A stretch of 64,000 nt of DNA from Bagarius yarrelli. Its lineage: Eukaryota; Chordata; Actinopteri; Siluriformes; Sisoridae. Location of the stretch: NCBI GenBank assembly GCA_005784505.1, contig VCAZ01000299.1, positions 121,001 through 185,000 of the forward strand, given 5' to 3'. Shown here piece after piece: positions 1 to 10,393 of this stretch. Below the pieces are notes generated by a model that ran no database searches, had not been told where the DNA came from, and saw only the letters and a program-made list of their open reading frames with translations. The first letter of the stretch is position 1. Each line of letters opens with the position of its first letter. Made by a program: the position numbers and the translations under genes.

Positions 1-957
1 ATTCTGTTGTGCAGCTGTACCAAAAGTCAGGAAACAAACTGCTGTGCTTGCTGTATGCTGGTCATGCTGCTGGAGATGGTAAGTTTAAATTATAGGCTGT
101 CATTTTAGTAAAATGTATTTGAAATAATATTCTGCTGAAATCTACTATGTAAAACTTATTTTTGGTCTAAATATGTAAAGACATAAAGCAAAAAAAAATG
201 ATTTATTTGAACTCTGTAACATGCAGCTGATAGTGGTGGTGGAAAGAAAGCTGGCAAGAAGAAGGGTGGTTCATTCCAGACAGTGTCTGCTCTCTTTAGA
301 GTAAGTGTTGTGGCTTGATAGTATTGATCATACAGTGCATATGCTATAAAATGCTTCTTGATGTGTAGACCTGATTGTGATGTGTAACTTCAACAGGAGA
401 ATTTGGGCAAGTTGATGAGCAACTTAAGAAGCACTCATCCTCACTTTGTCCGTTGTTTGATTCCTAATGAGTCCAAGACTCCTGGTGGGTATTTTACATT
501 TTTAAAATAGGAATCAACTGATGAATACACTTGTAGATATGGCATATTTTGACTGTGACTAATATTCTACAATTTTAAACACTATAGGTCTGATGGAGAA
601 CTTCCTCGTCATCCACCAGTTGAGATGTAATGGTGTACTAGAAGGTATCAGAATTTGCAGAAAAGGTTTCCCCAGCAGAATCCTCTATGGTGACTTCAAG
701 CAGAGGTACCCGGTATTACAAATATAGTTTACAATAATGGTAGTAAAAATTGTGATTGTAGGTAAATTACACATGTTGGAATAATTTTAGATACAAAGTG
801 TTGAATGCCAGTGTTATTCCTGAGGGACAGTTCATTGACAACAAGAAGGCTTCAGAGAAACTCTTAGGATCTATTGATGTGGATCATACCCAGTACAAGT
901 TTGGACACACCAAGGTGCGTACAATGGTTATAACAAAAATATGTTTCTATTAAAAAA

Positions 958-1012
<55 letters not shown>

Positions 1013-4000
1013 AACACAATAAATATTATTATAACCACAAAATAAAATACAGGTCATATTGCATTTCTGTTGAATAATGACCACACATTTTTTTAAAGCA
1101 AAGATGCTGATCTTTCTGAAACTGCAGGTGTTTTTCAAAGCTGGTCTGCTGGGTACCCTTGAGGAGATGCGAGATGAGAAATTGGCATCACTGGTAACCA
1201 TGACTCAGGCTTTGGCCGTGGCTACCTCATGCGTAGAGAGTTTGTCAAAATGATGGAAAGGAGGTATATTTAATTAAATATTAAATACAAAGTTAAAAAA
1301 AAGGCTTTTTAAATTCACTGTAAAATTTACACAAATTAGTGACATAAAACATAACTATAATTCTAGGGAATCCATCTATTCCATTCAATACAACATCCGC
1401 TCATTCATGAATGTGAAACACTGGCCATGGATGAAGCTGTACTTCAAGATCAAGCCTCTTCTCAAGAGTGCAGAAACTGAGAAGGAAATGGCTGCCATGA
1501 AGGAGAACTTTGAGAAAATGAAGGAGGACTTGGCAAAGGCGCTGGCTAGGAAAAAGGAACTTGAGGAAAAGATGGTATCTCTGCTACAGGAGAAAAATGA
1601 CCTGCAGCTGCAAGTGGCATCTGTAAGTTTTCAAACGCTTAGTTAAACCGTCTCTGTATATTAAAACAAAAATTATATTGATAAAACGTTTGGATGAACA
1701 GGAATCAGAAGGCCTTGCTGATGCTGAGGAAAGGTGTGAGGGACTCATTAAGAGCAAGATCCAGCTTGAAGCTAAACTCAAAGAGACAAATGAGAGACTG
1801 GAGGATGAGGAGGAAATCAATGCTGAGCTGACAGCAAAGAAAAGGAAACTGGAGGATGAGTGCTCTGAGCTGAAGAAGGACATTGATGACCTGGAGCTCA
1901 CCTTGGCCAAAGTGGAAAAGGAGAAACACGCTACTGAGAACAAGGTTAATTTTAATTACAGACATAGATTTTACATTTGTAATACAAATCGACAAACAAA
2001 CAACTTATTACAGAGCTATTTCACAGGTCAAGAATCTCACTGAGGAAATGGCCTCTCAGGATGAGAGCATTGCCAAGCTCACAAAGGAGAAGAAAGCCCT
2101 TCAAGAGTCACACCAGCAGACTCTAGATGATCTCCAGGCAGAGGAAGACAAAGTCAACACTCTGACCAAAGCAAAGACCAAGCTTGAGCAACAAGTTGAT
2201 GATGTAAGACTGAATTAATTTATTTACATTTTATAAGTGTGTTATAAATTGGCGGTTGACATATATTGACGGGTCCACATATACAGCTTGAGGGTTCTCT
2301 GGAACAAGAGAAGAAGCTCCGTATGGACCTTGAGAGAGCCAAGAGAAAGCTTGAAGGTGACTTGAAACTTGCTCAAGAGTCTATAATGGATCTGGAGAAT
2401 GACAAGCAGCAGTCTGAGGAGAAGATCAAGAAGTAAGTGGGCCTACTGAAACAAATACAGAACTGTTGATAAAATATTTACATTTTGCTGTCTTCAAGAG
2501 AAAAGCTAACTAAACCTTTTAAATAACTGACACTTTGTAATACCTTGGCTCTTTTTACATGTTTAACAGTTTTTGTGGGTTGTTAACTTTGCTTTGTGAT
2601 CTAAAATACCTGCTTCATTTTTGTATGTTGCTGGGGGGAAAGGGCATCTGCTGAATGTACATTTTCTTTACTCTTTTTGTTTTAACAAAATAGGAAGGAC
2701 TTTGAAATGAGTCAACTCCTGAGCAAGATTGAAGATGAACAGACCATGGGTGCACAACTTCAGAAGAAGATCAAAGAGCTCCAGGTAATTTAATGATTTA
2801 AACTTCTTGTCAGGAGGCTGTGCAAGAATGGAATTAAATCAGACAAGACCTACTTCTTTTATCTTAGGCTCGCATTGAAGAGCTTGAGGAGGAAATTGAG
2901 GCTGAGCGTGCAGCTCGTGCTAAAGTTGAGAAGCAGAGAGCTGATCTCTCCAGGGAACTTGAGGAGATCAGTGAAAGGCTTGAGGAAGCTGGAGGTGCCA
3001 CTGCTGCTCAGATTGAGATGAACAAAAAGCGTGAGGCCGAGTTCCAGAAGCTGCGCCGTGATCTGGAGGAGTCCACCCTGCAGCATGAAGCCACTGCTGC
3101 GGCCCTTCGCAAGAAACAAGCTGACACTGTTGCTGAGCTTGGAGAGCAAATTGACAACCTTCAGCGTGTGAAACAGAAGCTGGAGAAGGAAAAGAGTGAA
3201 TATAAAATGGAGATCGATGACCTCTCCAGTAACATGGAGGCTGTTGCTAAAGCAAAGGTATTAAATAGGACGTTTCTTTCTGTAGCCACATTATTAAATA
3301 AAGCACAGAAACAGATTACTACAAACTACTTTTGTGTTTCAGGCTAACTTAGAAAAGATGTGCCGCACACTTGAGGACCAACTGGGTGAACTTAAGGCCA
3401 AGAACGATGAGAATGTTCGCCAATTAAATGACATTAACACCCAGAAAGCAAGACTTCAGACTGAGAATGGTATTTCAGTTTCAATAAAATTAATCAAATA
3501 ACTGATGTGCAACACAAATCTGATGCCACTGTTTTTGTTGACAGGTGAATTTGGTCGGCAGCTGGAGGAAGATGCACTTGTTTCCCAACTCACAAGAGGA
3601 AAACAAGCCTACACTCAGCAGATTGAAGAACTCAAGAGAGTCATTGAGGAGGAAGTGAAGGTAAATAATGAAACAGATTAAAGTTACCGGTTGGGTCCCG
3701 TAATGTACTCTTGGTAGTGTACCCAAAACATCTAGTAAAATGTGCTAACTTACAAATAAATAAAATCTTCACTTAAGGCCAAGAACGCCCTGGCCCATGC
3801 TGTCCAATCAGCACGTCATGACTGTGACCTGCTAAGAGAGCAGTTTGAGGAAGAGCAGGAGGCCAAAGCTGAGCTTCAGCGTGGAATGTCCAAGGCCAAC
3901 AGCGAGGTGGCTCAGTGGAGAACCAAATATGAGACTGATGCCATTCAGCGTACCGAGGAACTTGAGGAAGCCAAGTAAATTCATCCCACAATAACAATCA

Positions 4001-6614
4001 GCAATGTTTAATAACAAATAATATGCATCAAACCAGTATTTCAATATACTGCTGACTTACCTCCCCTTTAGGAAAAAGCTTGCTCAGCGTCTACAAGAGG
4101 CAGAGGAATCCATTGAAGCTGTAAATTCCAAATGTGCTTCTCTGGAGAAGACAAAGCAAAGACTGCAGGGTGAAGTGGAGGACCTCATGATCGACGTTGA
4201 AAGAGCTAATGCAATAGCAGCCAACCTTGACAAGAAGCAGAGAAACTTTGATAAGGTGAACAACTGTACATGGCCAAAAAAAATGACAAATTGTGAAACT
4301 AGAACAAGTACAATGTTTACATAATCTTATTTAACGTGACATTTAGGTTTTGGCAGAATGGAAGCAGAAGTATGAGGAAGGTCAGGCTGAACTAGAGGGA
4401 GCTCAAAAAGAGGCTCGCTCGCTCAGCACTGAACTCTTTAAAATGAAGAATTCTTATGAGGAAGCTCTGGACCATCTGGAGACACTCAAAAGGGAGAACA
4501 AGAATCTCCAGCGTATGTTAAACAGAAATTCACTTGTACATGTGTAGAACCCCTAAAAATAATACCAAACAAACTATAAATTGTCTCTTTCTGCAGAGGA
4601 GATCTCTGACCTGACAGAACAGATTGGTGAGACTGGAAAAAGTATTCATGAGCTGGAGAAAGCAAAGAAGACGGTGGAAACTGAGAAATCGGAAATCCAG
4701 ACTGCTCTCGAGGAAGCCGAGGTAAATTCGCATAACTGTAACAAACAGAATTAAAGTAAAACCAGATCGGCATTACACTGATCTATATTCAACACATTTC
4801 TTAAGGGCACCCTTGAACATGAAGAGTCCAAGATTCTTCGTGTTCAGCTTGAGCTCAACCAGGTTAAGGGTGAGATTGACAGGAAACTGTCTGAGAAGGA
4901 TGAGGAGATGGAGCAGATCAAGAGAAACAGCCAGAGGGTGATTGATTCCATGCAAACCACCCTAGACTCTGAAGTTAGAAGCAGAAATGATGCTTTGAGA
5001 GTCAAAAAGAAGATGGAGGGAGATCTCAATGAGATGGAGATTCAGCTGAGCCATGCTAATCGCCAGGCTGCTGAGGCCCAGAAACAACTCAGGAATGTCC
5101 AAGGACAGCTAAAGGTGCCCCTCCATACTTTTACTACTATGATTAAATATATCTTAATTAATTAACAATTAACAATGATTCCTAACACATCAGGATGCCC
5201 AACTGCACCTTGATGAAGCTATCAGAGGACAGGAAGACATGAAGGAGCAGGTGGCCATGGTTGAGCGCAGGAATAACCTGATGCTGGCAGAGATTGAGGA
5301 ACTAAGATCTGGATTGGAGCAGACAGAGAGAGGACGCAAAGTGGCTGAACAGGAGCTGGTTGATGCCAGTGAGCGTGTGACACTGCTGCACTCTCAGGTT
5401 AGCTTTTGCAGCATGAATCTTTCAAGTTAATTTCACACTGCTTAGAAAATAACAATAATTGTCTTCACGCATGTTACTAAAACAGAATACCAGTCTAATC
5501 AACACCAAGAAGAAGCTTGAGTCTGACCTGGTTCAAATACAAGGTGAGGTGGATGACACTGTCCAGGAGGCCAGAAATGCTGAAGAGAAGGCCAAGAAAG
5601 CCATCACAGATGTAAGATGTAACTCAACTAAAATAGTACTACTGATATTTACAGTTAACTTGAAAACTAAATCCCTGATGTGAAATATACTAGGCTGCCA
5701 TGATGGCTGAAGAGCTTAAGAAAGAACAGGACACCAGTGCTCACTTGGAGAGGATGAAGAAAAACCTTGAGATTACAGTCAAAGATCTGCAGCATCGTCT
5801 AGATGAGGCTGAAAATCTTGCAATGAAGGGTGGAAAGAAGCAGCTCCAGAAACTGGAATCTAGGGTTTGCTGTGATATTTAAATCTTACATGTTATTAGC
5901 AATTTTTTAACTATTAAATCTTTGAGTAATTCAATATCTATTTTAGGTGCGTGAACTAGAGAGTGAGGTGGAATCTGAGCAGAGACGTAGTGCTGAATCT
6001 ATTAAAGGAGTTCGTAAATATGAGAGAAGAGTAAAGGAGCTCACCTACCAGGTACGTTTGATTGCAAATATGTAGCACAAACAAAGAACAATTAGGACAA
6101 GCAAATCTAAACAGGCACCAATCTTTCCAGACTGAAGAGGATAAGAAGAATGTGATAAGACTGCAGGACCTGGTGGACAAACTACAGATGAAAGTAAAGT
6201 CCTACAAGAGGCAGGCTGAGGAAGCTGTAAGTTAACAGCCTGCATGGGTCATTTATGCAGTACATCACAATTAAATTTGTCAGGATATTACTTAATTTAC
6301 CAACACTAAAATAAATAACGGTTGTTAATTACAGGAAGAGCAGGCCAACACTCACATGTCAAGGCTCAGGAAAGTGCAGCATGAGCTAGAGGAGTCTCAG
6401 GAGCGTGCTGATATCGCAGAGTCCCAGGTTAACAAGCTGAGAGTCAAGAGCAGGGAGGCTGGAAAGGTATTTCATTTAGATCACTCATATATGATTTCCA
6501 AATGCTAACATCGTATATATGGATAAGCTTAAAGAAAGCAAGATTCAATCTTTTTCTAGGTAAATCTAATTTTTTTTTTTTTTTTTTTTTTAGGGCAAAG
6601 AGGTAGCTGAATAA
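1..6614 (+). CDS. Fast skeletal myosin heavy chain, gene A (5' part outside window)
   Basis: Muscle myosin II heavy chain, the actin-activated ATPase of the sarcomeric thick filament. The window opens inside the motor: the first exon (1-78) ends the lower 50K region, 227-300 encodes a Gly/Lys-rich loop 2 ([11 protein letters not shown]), and 588-705 encodes the reactive-thiol stretch with RICRKGFP. The IQ neck and the whole coiled-coil rod follow, ending GKEVAE and TAA at 6612-6614. Exon lengths match gene B except for two. The neck exon 1128-1263 is 136 bp instead of 137, which shifts the frame and meets TGA within about 15 codons. The rod exon 3545-3660 is 116 bp instead of 119, an in-frame loss of one residue. 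Family assignment is certain. The exact orthologue is not assigned, because tandem fast MYH genes in fish are lineage-specific. Whether the frameshift is real or an assembly error cannot be settled here. Confidence 0.93.
1..6614 (+). other. Exon map of MYH gene A
   Basis: Coding exons read from GT-AG junctions and comparison with genes B to D: 1-78, 227-300, 397-484, 588-705, 791-914, 1128-1263, 1367-1622, 1702-1944, 2027-2203, 2287-2432, 2694-2784, 2868-3257, 3343-3469, 3545-3660, 3778-3974, 4072-4255, 4347-4512, 4597-4721, 4806-5114, 5194-5397, 5486-5611, 5694-5864, 5947-6051, 6131-6226, 6335-6466, 6594-6614. The last acceptor follows a pure T tract of about 20 bases. The first listed exon begins outside the window. 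Confidence 0.85.
951..1010. repeat. A-run, (TA)n, T-run in an intron of gene A
   Basis: About 24 A residues, then about 11 TA units, then about 10 T residues, inside the intron 915-1127. The A and T arms are complementary, so the tract could fold into a hairpin. Such tracts are prone to length errors in sequencing. Confidence 0.9.
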
Positions 6615-6684
6615 AGGGTGAAGAGAAGACAAAGACAGTCATATAATATGTATTTGTTTTTGTCCTTGCTTAAAATATTAATTC

Positions 6685-6690
6685 AATAAA
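6685..6690 (+). promoter_or_regulatory. Poly(A) signal AATAAA of gene A
   Basis: Canonical hexamer 70 bases after the TAA of gene A, giving a short 3' UTR like those of the other three MYH genes. Confidence 0.8.
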
Positions 6691-9600
6691 CTTATAAAAA
6701 GAAACTGTCACACGACTATTATTTATAAAATTGCTGCTTCAAAAGGAAATCAAAAAATATTGCCATAATTTAAACACATTTTCCAGATTGAATAAAAGCT
6801 CATTTGTTTGTTCCATAATGTCATGTGTAGCAAGAAGAAAAACACCCCAGCTAACAAAAGACACACACCAGCTAAAGAAAGATATATATATATGTTTCCA
6901 CCAAGCTCAGCAAGATAAAAATGTGTAACAAAAACAAACAAAAAATTTAATAAAGAAACACTTCGACATAAAATGAAATAAATTTAAAATGAATTTAAAA
7001 GAATGCAGAACTTCACTATCATTACTCCATGACAGAGGTCTTTATGGTTGTGTTTCTAGGCAAAATCTAGTCCGTAATAATTATTAAGCTAGTACTTGAA
7101 CAAAACACTGGAATAACTAAGAAATCATAAGATAAAATAATAATAGCACTGCTCAACATGTGGCCCTATTGTCAAATATTATAAGTGCATCATGCAGGGG
7201 AGAATTTTTTTAGATAAAAGTACTAATTAACCTTTGAGAAAATAAACTGTTTCCAGGATTTTAAATGACAAAAATATGCAGGCTGGATAGCGTAAGAGTA
7301 GCCTCGAGACTGCCTGCGTTAGTGAACTTTCTTAAGTGTATATAAGAAAATGTAAACTAAATATTAAATAAAAGTACCTGGAGAGAAATAAAATAAAAAA
7401 AGGTTCAAATTAGTTTTTTATATCACCTTAAGAAGAGGCCCTTATAAAGTTTTAAAAATATAGGCAGAATTTTGGGGCAATAGGAAGAGTTCTATCTGTG
7501 TTTATTCCTGTTAAGGGCATCGCATTCTTAATATTGAGTTTCAATTTGAATCCAGTGCAAGTCAGGAGAAGTCTGCCAGAACCAGTTAATTTTTATTTGG
7601 TAAGGAGATTATAGGTATATAAAAATAATTAATAGAATTCTGACACATAACTGCATTTACTCGTCAAGAAATTTAAACATGGCTCAAAACATTTGCAAAA
7701 CAAAGGAAGAAATAATACTAAATTATAAAATTTGTATTGTGTGTAAATATTTTAGATTTAGCAAAAAAATACAGTATGCTTTAAATTGCACAAGCATTAA
7801 ATAACATCATGTGTTTGCATCATGTGTTACGCTCTTTCAGGGTGTTTTTCTAATTTCTGCATTCCTTGCATATAAAGGATGTGTAAAATGACAAATACTA
7901 CCACTTATGTGGTATTGGTTTTGTTTCACACATACAAAATGATTTAATGATACATAAACACAGGCTGCACCCTCATTATTATTTTAACTGCTTTTTAAAT
8001 CCAATGAATCTGTACATTGCCAGTGTGCAGCACAGAAATAACCTGATGTTGGCAAAGACTTTGGAAATGAGGCTGAACAGGAGCTGCTCGATGTCAGACA
8101 GCATGTGACAATGCTGCACTTTTAATGTTAGTTAGGTCATTTCTAAAATTTGCAGTTATGTAAAATGATCTTACAGGCTTTCTGGATTTACTTCTTATAC
8201 AAATAAAGCATACTTTTTTTTTATTTAATCAAATTTAGATTTAATAGTCATTTGAGTATAATGATTATTATCTAAACCTAAATTCATTCATTTTTACTCT
8301 GTTCAGGTGTTACATTAATTTGTATATATGTTTATTAATGGCATGTATATTCATTAAGGCTACCATTCGCATGCATCTAGGAATATCTACGGAGGTCAAC
8401 AACCAAAAATGTAGTAAAAATGACTAAATATTCAAGGATGCATTAAAATAATTAATGAATTTATGAAATAAACAAGAAAAATATTACCTCTTGAGGTGCA
8501 ATTGTTTTCTGTTATCAGTTGCTACATTTTTTAACAAGGTTCAAAACCAAGAGCTAGAAAAATGACAAGAAAAGCACAGTATAAATAGGCAAATAATTAC
8601 AGTAAACATCTTTCTGGATCAAAGATGCACTAGGAGAAAAGAGAATTTACATATCTTACATTTCCATGCTACAGCCCAACTAAGATAAATACATCTGTAA
8701 TGCTCTAGCTGCAGTGTAGCAGAGTGAAGACTTCATCTTCATCTGAAGACAAGCATTTACAATGGTTATTTTTTTAACCATTGAGTCATCAGGAGGACAA
8801 CTGCCCAGTAATCTTTACAATAAAAAATAACAAAACTACAAGTACAATAAAATACTACAAAAACAAACAAATATTCAACTATAATTTTAACCCAAATCTA
8901 CCCAAATTGAAATGAAGTCAGAAAGACCTTACCCAGAGACTGTCAGGAAGCATGTGAGAAAGTTTTATGGAGTCTGGCTATACTCTTTAATACATACTTT
9001 GGAAGGGGCCTAAAATTCTTGGGTCCTGAGGCCACAGCTGATGTAGGTTCTATATCTGCATTAAAGCTTAACAAGAAGGATATGATAAGATAGGGTTTCA
9101 GAAATTAAATTTATGAATCTAGTTTAGCAAAGTCAAGAACCTCTGAACTTTCATTGCCTAGTTATCTGCCAGAAGTGCTTAACTTTTAATACTGCATGCA
9201 AAAAATGATGCGGTTTTGTCTATTCTCAAAATTAGTAGGGAAAATTTCTAACTTGCTAACAGAACTAAGTGAATAAAAATGATTAAAGTTTATTAAATAT
9301 TTATTTGTTTGGGGTTTGTTTATTTTTAGCACTTTGCATAACTGTTTTTTCGTATTTATGGGCAGCTTGGAGTAGGCTGGGAGAAAGTCCTATAAAGTAT
9401 CATTTTGCTTCTGTTTATAGACCTGGACTTGTTTTGGCAGTTTATAATGGACACCAGATATTGCTAGATTCCTTAGAGGACTGAGGCTTATGTCTTATAA
9501 AAAATATTTATAATATGAAAAGATCGTTGTGCCCTTAAAATAGAACACCAGTGATAAACCTGATCGTGGGTTTCCTTATGGCCAAACTCATTTAAATGCG

Positions 9601-10045
9601 TAGTTCCTTTTTGACCTTTAAATCATTTTAACATAGAATCACATTCAAACCTAAAAATAAATAAGTGCTTGAAGATTATACTTAAAATGTCCTACACACA
9701 AGTAATGTTAATAATTGACAATGTTTAAACATGTCCGTGCAATAAATAAAGTATTTAAATAAGTATTTAAAACTTTATAAACAAAATTAACGATTTAAAC
9801 CAAAAGAGTATGAAACAAAAGATTAACTCAATCTAAATTTAATAGTAAAAGAAAATAACTATTTTCTAGATTTAAAAAATATAAAAAACCAGTGCCTGTA
9901 ATAACCTTTCCACCTAAGACTAGTATTTCATAATATAACATGATACACAAACACACAACACGATGTCCTCTTAGGGAAGAAATACATGGCTGAATCTATG
10001 ACCAAACTTAGCCGTTTAGTTCTGCTGAGTGAACATTATCATCAC
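6691..10045. other. Intergenic spacer A-B
   Basis: AT-rich, with many stops in every frame. No gene or SINE is recognised. The one structured element is the degenerate MYH exon at 8018-8130. The last few hundred bases are presumably the upstream regulatory region of gene B, but no muscle enhancer motif is called with confidence. Confidence 0.6.
8018..8130 (+). pseudogene. Relic of a MYH rod exon
   Basis: The stretch matches the start and end of the roughly 204-bp rod exon found at 5194-5397 in gene A. Recognisable pieces are AGAAATAACCTGATG at the front, then GGCTGAACAGGAGCTG, then CATGTGACA-TGCTGCACT, followed by a remnant of the donor (GTTAG). About 60 bp of the middle is missing and the frame is broken. 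It has the same orientation as the intact genes and stands alone, so it looks like the last trace of a lost tandem copy. Confidence 0.75.
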
Positions 10046-10052
10046 TATATAA
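10046..10052 (+). promoter_or_regulatory. TATA box of gene B
   Basis: TATATAA lies about 45 bases before the first leader donor (exon ends 10097, followed by GTGAGG). Genes C and D carry the same heptamer in the same position relative to their first donors, which supports it as the core promoter. Confidence 0.8.
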
Positions 10053-10076
10053 GACTGTCTCTCAAGGATTGCGACT

Positions 10077-10393
10077 AACCTCAAGCACCCACAAAAGGTG
10101 AGGGATTATGTGTGCTTTTGGTGTTAATCTTCTATAAGAAATATATATTTTTTTACATTTAAAAAATATTTATGAACTCCTTCAAAAAAATGACATTTTC
10201 AAACAGTTTCTAATCTCCCTGATTTTTTACAGTACTCAACAAGTGCCATTCCTGTTTTGCCCTTTATTTAAGGGTAAGTTATTGCCAATATCATGTACAT
10301 GATAATCACATCAGAGTACATATAAGTTAAAAACTTCATCAAGTACCTCAAGTGAACCTCGTTTATGGTTTGATTCCCCAGTAACCTGCCACC
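10077..10393 (+). other. Split 5' leader of gene B
   Basis: Two non-coding exons precede the ATG exon. Exon 1 ends at 10097. Exon 2 is about 10233-10273 (acceptor TTTTTTACAG, donor GTAAGT). Exon 3 starts at 10382 after CCCCAG. The start codon at 10394 sits in a strong context, GCCACCATGG. The start of exon 1 is estimated from the TATA distance. Sarcomeric MYH genes of vertebrates typically have leaders split in this way. Confidence 0.75.

Noticed and set aside
1584..1943. Long minus-strand reading frames opposite rod exons, repeated in all four genes (Ser/Leu-rich)
   Set aside because: They are the antisense of Glu/Lys/Leu-rich coiled-coil codons, recur wherever the rod exons occur, and run across splice junctions.
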